Source of the DNA: Ancylothrix sp036704045
GTDB taxonomy: Bacteria > Cyanobacteriota > Cyanobacteriia > Cyanobacteriales > Oscillatoriaceae
Direction: 5' to 3'
Length of the DNA stretch: 64,000 nt
Assembly (NCBI GenBank): GCA_036704045.1
Contig: DATNQM010000022.1
Coordinates: 62,001 to 126,000 of the forward strand
How positions within the stretch are numbered: the first letter of the stretch is position 1; every line of letters begins with the position of its first letter. The position numbers and the translations under genes are program-made. A model generated the notes under the pieces. The model saw only the letters and a list, made by a program, of their open reading frames with translations, was not told where the DNA came from and ran no database searches. Positions 52,585 to 61,286 of the stretch are shown in pieces.

Positions 52585-52632
52585 TTTTTTAAGAGTTTTT
52601 TTGTGATTTTAATGTAAACGTTGGCTTTGATT

Positions 52633-54630
52633 TTACCAAAAATATCCTTTTTTTATTACTGTTTGCTGGTTAGTTGGGTCATATTTTAAAAGGTATTCTT
52701 GGGCTATTGTTTCTTGTTCTCTCAGTTTTTTGATTTCATTTTCTCCTATTTCTGTGTCGGTGGAAAGTAGTATGACTTGATGGGATGCAGAAGGAAAGTA
52801 TTTTTCTACTAGGTTGTAGCGGTGAGAAGAGTCTAGTCTTCCCAATGGTGTATCTATAGCGATGGGTAATTGTCGCCCAGATACTCTTGCTAGTCCCCAT
52901 AAAAAAGCAATAGCTAAAAGTTGTTTTTCGCCGGCAGATATGCGGTGTTTGGGTACCGATTTACCTTGGGGGTCATAAAGAGATAAACTAAAGGTATTGG
53001 TGTCTATTACAACTCTATGTACTAGGTCATTTTTGTGGAGTAAATAACGAAAGCATTCGGTTGTTTCTGTTTCTAGTTTATTAAGTTTTTTGAGGGTAAT
53101 TTTTTGTTTGAATTCGTTTAGGGTATTTTGCACTCTTCCAATAGCTGAAATGATGTGTTGGTTGTTTCTGTTAGCAATGTGTTGGTCACTATAGTCTTGC
53201 AAGTCTTTTTGGATTTTAATAATTTGTTTTTGTATTTCTTCTAGTTGCCGGTTTGCGTTTTCATAGTTAACTTTTTGGCGGGCTACTTCTTTTTGGGCTT
53301 CTTGCAGGTTGTTTTCTAATTTTTCGTAGGCTTCTGGGGAAGCAGCGGCGGCTAGAGTTCGGTCGGTGTTATCTATTTCTATTTCTATTTTTTTGAGTTG
53401 TTCTAATTTCTCAATTGCGCTGTTTTGGCTGTTTTTAATATCGTATTTAAGCAAAATTTCCATTTGATTTTGCGTTTCTTCGTCTGCATTTAACCAGGGT
53501 TTTTCTGTGCTTTTTGCTTGTTCTTCTAGGGTTTGATTTTCTTCGTCTAAAAAGCTTTGAATTTTATCAATTTGTTGGGGTTTTAATGTTATTTCATTAA
53601 GGTAATTTAGTAGTCGCTTATTTCTTTGATTCATCGCTTCTAGGGCGATTTTTGCGCTTATTTGTGTAGTTTCTTTTTGGGCTTGAGTTTGAGCATTTTT
53701 TAACAGAGGAGTAATGAGGGCGAGGGGAAGAACACCGGCCGCTTCTTCAGCCATTGCTTGTCTAATGGTTTCTGCTTGTTGTATGAGGGTTCTATGTTTT
53801 TGTTCAATGTGGCTGCGTTCAGCGGCAATTTTTCCGCCTTCAGTAAGGAATTTTTGGCTGGCTTTTTGTTGTTTAGATTCTGCGCGTTCTAAGTTAGTTT
53901 TATGGGTATTTAATTCCTCTTTAACTGATTGTTTTTGACTGTTAAGTTCTTTAAGTTTTTCTTCAATTTTGTCGAGGGTAATTTTTTGTTCGGCATCTGC
54001 AACTTGTTTGCGTTTTCTATTTAGTAATATTTCGAGGTGTACGCCAAGTTTTTCGGCGAGTTCTAAGCCTAATAGAGATTTAATGGCGCCGGTGACTGTT
54101 TCGGGTGGAGTTTCCATTTCTGCAAGTTCTTTGACTTGTTCACCGTCGAATAAAAACAGGTTTGATATGCCTAGAGGTAACAGGGTTTCGATGTATTCAT
54201 CCCAGGTTTCTGTGAGGGCATCGTCTTTCTCCCAGTCACCCAGAAAATCGCTATAAATTAAAATACCTAATGTGTCTTTTCCATCTTTAAGAATGGGATA
54301 CCAATAGCGGACGATTTTAACTTTTTTTATTTCATTATTTTGGATGTGTTGAAAAGCAAGTTCGATGCGGGCACCTTCTGCGGTTTTATGCCGGTTAATG
54401 CTTTGAATTAAAAAATCACTATAACTGAGATTTCCCCTTGTAGAACATTGGGCGCGAATGCCATAAAGGGCGAGACGAATAGCATCCATAAGTGTTGTTT
54501 TTCCGCCGCCATTCATGCCGCCAAAAAGCACAATAGGGCCTTTGTTTTCGTTATTTTGTGGATTAAGATCAATAATTTGTTTTCCTTGATAGGGGCCGAA
54601 GTTTTGGAGAGTAAGTTCTAAGAATTGCAT
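52633..54630 (-). CDS. dndD: DNA phosphorothioation ATPase DndD
   Basis: A 665-residue SMC/RecN-like ATPase. Walker A is GGMNGGGKTT (37-46) and Walker B is PIAIDTPLGRLDSSHR near 600, with signature ISAGEKQLLAIAF and FDGEQVKELAEME. The middle is a long coiled coil. DndD supplies ATPase activity for DNA nicking or structure in the Dnd complex. The stop is 48 bases before dndE and the start is 144 bases after dndC. It lacks the CxC hook of its paralogue at 61287-63368. Full-length with all motifs intact. Confidence 0.95.
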   Translation of the reverse strand: MQFLELTLQNFGPYQGKQIIDLNPQNNENKGPIVLFGGMNGGGKTTLMDAIRLALYGIRAQCSTRGNLSYSDFLIQSINRHKTAEGARIELAFQHIQNNEIKKVKIVRYWYPILKDGKDTLGILIYSDFLGDWEKDDALTETWDEYIETLLPLGISNLFLFDGEQVKELAEMETPPETVTGAIKSLLGLELAEKLGVHLEILLNRKRKQVADAEQKITLDKIEEKLKELNSQKQSVKEELNTHKTNLERAESKQQKASQKFLTEGGKIAAERSHIEQKHRTLIQQAETIRQAMAEEAAGVLPLALITPLLKNAQTQAQKETTQISAKIALEAMNQRNKRLLNYLNEITLKPQQIDKIQSFLDEENQTLEEQAKSTEKPWLNADEETQNQMEILLKYDIKNSQNSAIEKLEQLKKIEIEIDNTDRTLAAAASPEAYEKLENNLQEAQKEVARQKVNYENANRQLEEIQKQIIKIQKDLQDYSDQHIANRNNQHIISAIGRVQNTLNEFKQKITLKKLNKLETETTECFRYLLHKNDLVHRVVIDTNTFSLSLYDPQGKSVPKHRISAGEKQLLAIAFLWGLARVSGRQLPIAIDTPLGRLDSSHRYNLVEKYFPSASHQVILLSTDTEIGENEIKKLREQETIAQEYLLKYDPTNQQTVIKKGYFW

Positions 54631-54774
54631 AGTTGAAATAGTAAATGTGGACTGATAATGGTAAGGATAAAGACAGTGTACCGCCGCGACAAGGCGACGG
54701 CGAAAACACTGAAGCTTTAAGAATGTCTATAGGAAAAAATTTGGTTAAAAATTACCTAATTTAGCCAATTTAAA

Positions 54775-56445
54775 TCAATTAGTTTCTGTGTCATCGGTTG
54801 TCTCTGTCTGACCAAATTTTAAATCACCCCAACTAAGTTGTTTTGCTTCGTTTGTATCAGCTTCTTTGGCTTTATTTAATTTGATAGTTAGTTTTTGAGA
54901 TTCGCCTTCGGGGGTGGCGATAACTTCGCGGAGTTTTTCGAGGTCATCGGGCTTTTCTGTAATTTCTTTGACGACGTGTTTGATGTTGAATTTGTAGTGG
55001 GCATTGTCGATAGCTTGGTCTTTGTTTCTGGAACTAGTTTCAAAGCATTTTTCGAGGTCGCTGTAGATGCCGGTGGGTCTGGGTTTTGTGAAGTATTGAC
55101 GTTCGGTATCTAGGAGTCTTGTCATTAGTTCAAGGTGCATTGGATCTTCTTCGCATATTTCGGTTAATACAGCCCATTCATCGGTGCCTAGGAGTGGGTT
55201 GCCGGCGCCGGTTCTGGTGTCTTGAAATGGTTGGCCGGTTACTTCTTGATAGATGCGGGGTAGGCTGTCGTCAAATTCGTGTTTTTCTTCTAGCCAAATG
55301 CGTCTTATTTCGCTTAATTCTTCTTGGGTTATTAGGGTGATATCGCGCATTTCTTCTGGGGCTGTTTCTTGGATTTGTTTTTGAGCTTGCAGGAGTTTTG
55401 TTAACCAATATTCCCTTGATTCTTTGGTATATGGGCCGGGTATTGGTTCAATTGACAATTTACCCTCTAAATTGCGCTCATAAAGTTGAACATTACCAGT
55501 CCGGCGTCTAAAATCACGTCTATCGCGGCTATCTTCAACATCTAATTCAATACGAAACTCTAGCAAAGGTTGCATCCACTGTTTTTGTTCGTCATTCTGA
55601 ATCATAGCTGTCAGTGATTTATCTTGACTAACCATTGTGCAAACCCAACATCCAAAACGAGAACTACCACAGCTAGGGGTCGAGGTATCAACAACTAGGG
55701 GACATTCATTATCTGCTGTTGCACCCCGATACATAGCAAATAAGTCTTTATTACTATGTTTCCAGGGATTTTCCCACTGCATCAAATACAACCACACTTC
55801 ATCATCTCGCCAATCTTCAATTGGACTATAAACAAGAGAATTGGGCAAGTTTCCATTAGGGCTTAGATGCTCTCGTAGCCGTTTGGCTTCCATTTTTTTC
55901 ATTCGGTGGGCGCGTTTTGTACTCTCAGCTTTACGAGTACCTAAAACAAGAATAGTTTCCCCATGACTTCTGATAACATTGCGAATAAAATTATTAGACG
56001 GATTGATTTTGAGACGTTCAGTACACCAGCGGAATTTACCTCTAGGTGCGGGATAGCCTTTGCCTATCAAACCCACCCAAAATGTTTCTGTAAGTTCTGG
56101 TTGGAGCAAATGTGCTTGTATTGGCATTTTTTGTTCTTGAGCAGCAGTTTTCATAAGTTCTAAGGATTTGCGAACCCAAGCGGACACAATCGGGTTTTCT
56201 ACGAGGGTGTCTGTTGTAATTACATTAATGTTTTTAGTACGTTTTTCTAGTGGCAGACCAGCTATAGAATTCCAGATTAATTGTAATACTGCTGAGCTAT
56301 CTTTACCGCCACTATAGCCTAAAATCCAGGGTATATCATCTAAGCAATATAAGTCTTGTATTTCTTGACATAGAATTTCTATGTCTTCCACTAATTCGGC
56401 GACAGTGCGCGTAGGAAATAAGGATATTTGTTTAATTTCTGGCAC
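54775..56445 (-). CDS. dndC: DNA phosphorothioation protein DndC
   Basis: A 556-residue protein of the PAPS-reductase/PP-loop family that activates DNA for sulfur transfer. The PP-loop is GYSGGKDSSA (SGGKDS 45-50). Further family marks are KFRWCTERLK and the Cys-rich segment NECPLVVDTSTPSCGSSRFG followed by CWVC, which in DndC is thought to carry a 4Fe-4S cluster. The length is normal. It is the first gene of the dndCDE operon. No dndA cysteine desulfurase gene is adjacent; an IscS elsewhere may serve. The 5' half lacks GCCGGT hexamers. Confidence 0.95.
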   Translation of the reverse strand: MPEIKQISLFPTRTVAELVEDIEILCQEIQDLYCLDDIPWILGYSGGKDSSAVLQLIWNSIAGLPLEKRTKNINVITTDTLVENPIVSAWVRKSLELMKTAAQEQKMPIQAHLLQPELTETFWVGLIGKGYPAPRGKFRWCTERLKINPSNNFIRNVIRSHGETILVLGTRKAESTKRAHRMKKMEAKRLREHLSPNGNLPNSLVYSPIEDWRDDEVWLYLMQWENPWKHSNKDLFAMYRGATADNECPLVVDTSTPSCGSSRFGCWVCTMVSQDKSLTAMIQNDEQKQWMQPLLEFRIELDVEDSRDRRDFRRRTGNVQLYERNLEGKLSIEPIPGPYTKESREYWLTKLLQAQKQIQETAPEEMRDITLITQEELSEIRRIWLEEKHEFDDSLPRIYQEVTGQPFQDTRTGAGNPLLGTDEWAVLTEICEEDPMHLELMTRLLDTERQYFTKPRPTGIYSDLEKCFETSSRNKDQAIDNAHYKFNIKHVVKEITEKPDDLEKLREVIATPEGESQKLTIKLNKAKEADTNEAKQLSWGDLKFGQTETTDDTETN

Positions 56446-56813
56446 TTTTAAAAACTCCTATCTTGCTTATTGGTAAAATTTATGGTAACTTTGAAAATAT
56501 ATACCTATATCAGTAAAAAAATGTAGGTTTTTGAGCGTTAGCTTTCTTGAAAAAGATAGTTTATAGTCCGCACCTCCTGATATTTGTTATGATTACTTTA
56601 TAAGTTTTTATTCTATATTTTGAAACGTTGTCACCAAGTACAAACTGCTGCTAAGAACTAGCTGAACTAGGTAATAGCAGAAGTTGGTTAAAACTAAGTG
56701 ACATCATTTCAGATTCCTGTGAGTGAAGACTTCAGAGATTTACAGAGGCTCCTTAAGCACTAACAAGTTTTTAAAGTTGTCCAAATTCAACATCATACCA
56801 GATTTTCTGCCTT
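56446..56813. promoter_or_regulatory. Divergent dndC/dndB promoter region with inverted repeats
   Basis: A 368-base region between the divergent dndC and dndB-like genes. A nested dyad lies at 56648-56680: CTGCTA (56648-56653) with TAGCAG (56675-56680), and inside it CTAG (56658-56661) with CTAG (56667-56670). It is a candidate operator for the DndB-like protein, since DndB acts as a repressor of dnd genes in the systems studied. The TACGN10CGTA-like site recalled for Salmonella DndB was not found. No small gene was seen. Confidence 0.4.
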
Positions 56814-57986
56814 ATGTTTGAAGAGAAAAGATATCTAACTGAACCAAACCAGCCACTTGATGAGGTGCTTGGGCCTTACTATGCCAAATATCATCGAGAA
56901 AAATGCTATCCAGGGCTGATTTTGCATCAAGGTAAGCGCAAGATGGTGCAAATCAATGTTCCAGCGGGCGATTTACCTACGCTTCTATTGGCAAAACCGG
57001 CCCTTGATAACGATCCTGATTCTGGAAAAAATCGTCCTGAAGCACCGGGTCATGCAGAAGAAATCACAGACTATCTTCTTAAACGCATTAGTAAAGGTAA
57101 AGCCTGGATTCTGGGAACACTAACAGCAAATGTCGCTCCTGACAAGATTGAAATTATTGATTTGGGAAGAGGAATTTGCTTTGTAGTCATTCCTCGTAGT
57201 GTTAAGTTTGATATTACTGATGGACAACATCGTAAATTTGCTATTGATAAACTTATTCAAAGTGCTGATGGTGAATTAATTGCTGATAATGATTTTCCTT
57301 TAACGCTTGTTTTAGAGGCTGATTTTCAGCAATGTCAGATAGATTTTAAAGATATGGCTCAAACTAAACCACTAGATAAATCGTTACTTTCGTCCTATGA
57401 ATTTGAAGGATCAAGTGGGATTGCGAAAGCTTTAATTCAACAAGTACCGATATTTCACGCAAAAACTGACAAGGTTGGAAAAAACCCTAATACGAAGAAA
57501 AAACTAATATATACGATGAATTATATAACGAGATTCGTCAGTTGCGTTTTTGCTGATAATCCAAATGATAATCTTGAAGATTGTGATGTTGAGGAATTAG
57601 CACAACCCTTAGTTAGTTGTCTCAATCAATTTTTCTCAGAATGCAAACATACTCGTTTTATTTCGGAAACTAGCGTGGATGATCTGACAATAGATCAAAT
57701 TTTTGAATTCAAAGAAAACTGTATTTTAGGGAGAAGCGTAGGACTGGAAATTTTAGGCCGATTGCTACATTGTATTTTTGATCCAGACAGTAATGAGTTT
57801 TTTCACCAGCAAGTCTCTCAAATTGCTAAGATTGATTGGACACGTTCAAGTGAACTTTGGAAAGAAAATGTTATTGTGTCAAACCTCACCGCAAAAAATT
57901 CGGGAAAATCTTATAAAATTTTAGCAAATGCCATTGCTATTAAGATGGCAGTAAATAAAGTAAAAGAACATTTAGGGTGGGTTTAA
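56814..57986 (+). CDS. dndB: DndB-like DGQHR protein
   Basis: A 390-residue protein with the DGQHR motif at 136-140 (DITDGQHRKFAIDKLIQS). In studied dnd systems DndB is a transcriptional repressor and DNA-binding protein that controls dndBCDE and the frequency of modification. The start ATG at 56814 has no evident ribosome binding site; the internal Met at residue 44 (MVQINVPAGDLP) is an alternative. It is transcribed away from dndC, which fits an autoregulatory divergent arrangement. Only one GCCGGT-type hexamer occurs in the gene. The gene symbol rests on motif and context. Confidence 0.85.
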   Translation: MFEEKRYLTEPNQPLDEVLGPYYAKYHREKCYPGLILHQGKRKMVQINVPAGDLPTLLLAKPALDNDPDSGKNRPEAPGHAEEITDYLLKRISKGKAWILGTLTANVAPDKIEIIDLGRGICFVVIPRSVKFDITDGQHRKFAIDKLIQSADGELIADNDFPLTLVLEADFQQCQIDFKDMAQTKPLDKSLLSSYEFEGSSGIAKALIQQVPIFHAKTDKVGKNPNTKKKLIYTMNYITRFVSCVFADNPNDNLEDCDVEELAQPLVSCLNQFFSECKHTRFISETSVDDLTIDQIFEFKENCILGRSVGLEILGRLLHCIFDPDSNEFFHQQVSQIAKIDWTRSSELWKENVIVSNLTAKNSGKSYKILANAIAIKMAVNKVKEHLGWV

Positions 57987-58214
57987 ATTTTAATAACAAT
58001 AAGGGTCGATGAAATTACTCTTAAAAATCCATTGGCCCCCTCAAACAATCCCCAAACACCGGCCAACATACCCCAGTAAAAACCCCAAACTCTGACACGA
58101 CTTTTGCCATAAATTCATATCATAAAACATATTTACTCTCATTATCCCTCTATTATTATCAACAAAAATTTCTTAAAAACTAACTAAAAAAACCAATTTT
58201 AATCTCTTTAAATA

Positions 58215-58240
58215 ACCGGCAAAAAGTCCGGTATTTTTTC
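58215..58240 (+). terminator. Rho-independent terminator downstream of dndB
   Basis: ACCGG (58215-58219) pairs with CCGGT (58228-58232), followed by ATTTTTTC. It lies 229 bases after the dndB stop, within the 411-base gap before the second DGQHR gene. The remaining gap (57987-58397) has another GCCGGT...ACCGGC dyad at about 58272-58300 and no gene. Confidence 0.65.
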
Positions 58241-58397
58241 ATATAAATAAATTCACTCCTGATATTGACAGGCCGGTGATTGGCCATAGGGCGACCGGCA
58301 CAACCCTTGTAAAGAATTGAAAACCCAACCTTGACACCAGACTAGCATAACCGATAAGTTTTAAAAAACTCGCCTAAGTTTCACAAAACTTAAAAAC

Positions 58398-60002
58398 ATG
58401 ACACTTAACACCCCTGAGCCCGCTGGAGAAATTAACTCCCATATTCAAAAAAAACAAACAGAAGAAACACAAAATTTAGCAGTATTACTAGACAATCAAC
58501 TATCAAAAAGAAATCAAATACTAGTCCAAAAAACCCAAATGGGAAACACCGAAGCTTACATAGGTTCTGTAAGCTTAGAATGGCTAGAAAGCAGAGTAAG
58601 ATTTGCCTCTCAACTACCCCTTTTCCGCCAAAAATATGACCCTACAACCGATAATATAATCCGAGACGAAGAAACCGCCGACGACCTCTTTCAACGTCCC
58701 CTAGATTGGTCACGTCAAGCCTCTCTTGCTCAATATTTAATCGGCCGAAAAAACCACAAATTCCCAGCAGTTTTAGTCGTCCAAAACCCCCTCTGGGTAG
58801 ATGATATGACTGCACCACAATGGGACGAAAATGAACGCGCTACCCAATCCGCAACAAACTTTATTTCCCTCGATAAAGACAACACTATTGGCCTTTTAGA
58901 CATCTCCGACGACATCACAATTTATGCCTTAGATGGACAACATCGACTCATGGGTATTCAAGGCTTAATGACTCTTATAAAAACCGGCAAATTACAACCT
59001 TATAACAAATTTAGAAAGCCCATAGGAAGCCCATTAACCACCGATCAACTCTTAGAAAAATATCAGCTTACCTACAACCAATTACAAAACCTAGCTAAAG
59101 AAAAAATTGGCATAGAATTTATACCCGCCGTCACCAAAGGAGAAACCCGCGAAGAAGCAACTCGCAGAATACGTTCAATCTTCGTTCATGTTAACTTAAT
59201 GGCAGTCAATTTAAGTCAAGGACAACTTGCCCTTTTAAACGAAGATGACGGCTTTTCAATAATTGCCCGCAAAATAGCAGTCAGCCACCCTTTATTTAAA
59301 GCTAAAAAAGATAGAAATGCCCGCGTAAATTGGGACAGCGCCACCGTCGCCGCCAAATCTACAGTATTAACAACTCTCCAAGCTTTAAAAGAAATGTCAG
59401 AACGCTATTTAAACCATAAATTTCCCCATTGGAAACCCATAGACAAAAAAGGTTTAATTCCCCTCCGTCCCGACAACGAAGAATTAGAAGAAGGCATCAA
59501 AGAATTTAACATTTTATTTGATAATCTTTCCGAATTATTCAGCTATCAAAAACTCGAAGAAGGAAACGAAACACCTCAAATGCGCCGGTTTAGCTTTGAA
59601 AAAGACGGAGGGGAAGGTAATATTTTATTTCGTCCGATAGGACAAGTAGCCCTTGCCCAAGCATTGGGAATTTTAATTTTTAAAAAGCATCATTCACCCA
59701 ATGAAGTATTTAAAAAACTACGCCGTTTTGATATAGATGGAGGTTTTAGTAACATGGAATTTCCGCAATCTTTATGGTATGGAGTTCTCTACGATCCCAA
59801 CAAAAAACGCATCCTGGTTTCAGGAAAAGAATTAGCCACGAAATTATTAATTTATATTTTAGGAGGAATACAGGATGATTTAGAACGCGCTGAACTACGT
59901 TTAGAATTAGCAGAAGCCCGAACAATTGAAGACAAAGCTATTAATTTTGAAGGCAAATTTGTCCAACCAAAAACAGTTGGTTTGCCCCCCATTTTATCAT
60001 AA
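58398..60002 (+). CDS. Second DGQHR protein, DNA phosphorothioation-associated
   Basis: A 534-residue protein with DGQHR at 179-183 (TIYALDGQHRLMGIQGLM). It is much longer than the neighbouring 390-residue DndB-like protein and differs in both flanks. The segments VNLMAVNLSQGQLALLNEDD and FRPIGQVALAQALGILIF are family-like helices. Proteins of this class are annotated as phosphorothioation-associated DGQHR proteins. It faces the minus-strand helicase/ATPase set and ends 47 bases from its last gene. Possible roles: a sensor of the phosphorothioate state or a controller of the second module. The fold is not proven. Confidence 0.85.
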   Translation: MTLNTPEPAGEINSHIQKKQTEETQNLAVLLDNQLSKRNQILVQKTQMGNTEAYIGSVSLEWLESRVRFASQLPLFRQKYDPTTDNIIRDEETADDLFQRPLDWSRQASLAQYLIGRKNHKFPAVLVVQNPLWVDDMTAPQWDENERATQSATNFISLDKDNTIGLLDISDDITIYALDGQHRLMGIQGLMTLIKTGKLQPYNKFRKPIGSPLTTDQLLEKYQLTYNQLQNLAKEKIGIEFIPAVTKGETREEATRRIRSIFVHVNLMAVNLSQGQLALLNEDDGFSIIARKIAVSHPLFKAKKDRNARVNWDSATVAAKSTVLTTLQALKEMSERYLNHKFPHWKPIDKKGLIPLRPDNEELEEGIKEFNILFDNLSELFSYQKLEEGNETPQMRRFSFEKDGGEGNILFRPIGQVALAQALGILIFKKHHSPNEVFKKLRRFDIDGGFSNMEFPQSLWYGVLYDPNKKRILVSGKELATKLLIYILGGIQDDLERAELRLELAEARTIEDKAINFEGKFVQPKTVGLPPILS

Positions 60003-60042
60003 ATGTAGGGGCTGTTCCCCCCGGTACCGGCCCCTATTACAT
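60003..60042. terminator. Bidirectional hairpin between convergent genes
   Basis: ATGTA plus GGGGC (60003-60012) pairs with GCCCC and TACAT (60030-60042), with a small bulge. The loop holds the palindrome CCGGTACCGG at 60021-60030. It starts 1 base after the DGQHR stop and ends 7 bases before the end of the next gene, so it may end both transcripts. Confidence 0.6.
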
Positions 60043-60049
60043 AACCCAA

Positions 60050-60517
60050 TTACGACAAAAACCGGCTTAAATCAAACTCCTCCACCGGCAGATTATCCCT
60101 TTGTCTTTCCTCCACCAAAACTAACAAAAGCCTCTCCGTATAATCCACCGCCCCTCGAAACTCTTCTCGCAGAAGTTCCAACCCTCCATTAGCAAATTCC
60201 TCAAAGATTTGCACCCGTATTTCCTCAGCTTTAATATCAACCGGCGATAAAATTTTCAAGTCTTTTACTTCCGTAACAGCCAACAACTTAATAACACAAT
60301 CATAACCACGATTAATAAAAATATTAATATCAATTGGGGCCGGTTCCTTTGCCACTTCTCCTAAAGGCAAACGTTTTTTTCTTCGGGCCCCTAAACTAGC
60401 CGCAAAAACTATCACATCCGCATAGGTTTGAAACGGGCCGGTGGTTTCCTCACCATCCACCAAAGCCTTAACTAAATCCGCCTTATTTTTAGCAATTCTA
60501 ATTCGACTTGCACCCAT
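60050..60517 (-). CDS. Small DNA phosphorothioation-associated protein
   Basis: A 155-residue protein with the opening RIRIAKNKADLVKALVDGEE and GPFQTYADVIVFAASLGARR. I recall this pattern from a family named DNA phosphorothioation-associated protein 4, seen in dnd loci of cyanobacteria, but could not check. It ends with EFDLSRFLS. No enzyme motif is visible. It lies at the end of the minus-strand set after Uma2 and may be a subunit or regulator of the restriction complex. Confidence 0.7.
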   Translation of the reverse strand: MGASRIRIAKNKADLVKALVDGEETTGPFQTYADVIVFAASLGARRKKRLPLGEVAKEPAPIDINIFINRGYDCVIKLLAVTEVKDLKILSPVDIKAEEIRVQIFEEFANGGLELLREEFRGAVDYTERLLLVLVEERQRDNLPVEEFDLSRFLS

Positions 60518-60544
60518 ATTTTACCTCAAAAACCCAACTGAAAT

Positions 60545-61183
60545 CTAACTAAAAGTTTGCATCAACCATCGCATAACTTGTGAATCTTTTTGATTTACAC
60601 TGCGCTGCAAAGCTTCCTCAACAATAGCTATTGATAACCCAGGTAAAACTTGAGACTCTTCAATTTGCCCACTGCGACCCTCCGAAATAGCAAAAGCAAT
60701 TATTTTTCGTTCTGTAGCATTAACCACCCAATATTCTAAGACATTAGCCCGTTCATAAAGTAACCGTTTATAACCCAAATCATCATTTAATGAACTAGAG
60801 GCAATTTCTATTACTAAAGTAGGAGAATTATATTCATTCAAATCTACAGGAGAATTTGTTTCCGGTGGTATCTTTAAATCCCACCCAATATAAAAAGCCG
60901 AATCCGGTTGAAATTCATCCAAACCCGACTTTCTAAAACTGGCATTCGTAGCTTCAACAACCGGAATATCCTTTAAAGCTGTAAAAATATTAATTATTTT
61001 AGAAATTAAAGCATTTTGGCGACCGTGACGAAAACCAACTGGTGACATTTCAACCCTCATATATCCTTGATGATAATAAAACTTAGCCTTCTCATTTTGT
61101 GACTGATTTGCCAACGCCAAAAACTCCTCCCAGCTACCCTTCACCCAACCATCAGTCTCGATAATTTGCTTTGTAATTATCAT
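60545..61183 (-). CDS. Uma2-family (PD-(D/E)XK-like) protein
   Basis: A 212-residue protein starting MIITKQIIETDGW (61183). It has the Uma2 pattern: GFRHGRQNALISKI, DEFQPDSAFYIGW (Asp), TLVIEIASSSLNDDLGYK (Glu-x-Ala, then a Lys) and VLEYWVVNATERKI. This gives a PD-(D/E)XK nuclease-like core. Uma2 genes are dispersed and abundant in cyanobacteria, often without partners. It is inserted between the DndD-like gene and the small Dnd-associated gene, so it may be a passenger or a nuclease subunit of the module. Confidence 0.8.
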   Translation of the reverse strand: MIITKQIIETDGWVKGSWEEFLALANQSQNEKAKFYYHQGYMRVEMSPVGFRHGRQNALISKIINIFTALKDIPVVEATNASFRKSGLDEFQPDSAFYIGWDLKIPPETNSPVDLNEYNSPTLVIEIASSSLNDDLGYKRLLYERANVLEYWVVNATERKIIAFAISEGRSGQIEESQVLPGLSIAIVEEALQRSVNQKDSQVMRWLMQTFS

Positions 61184-61286
61184 AAACCTAAACTCCCTCA
61201 AAACTACCCTAAAAAAATTATAGCAATGTAGCTGTAAAAACCGGGGAAATGATAAAACCTACTTTTTGAAAAAGCCTTATCAAAAT

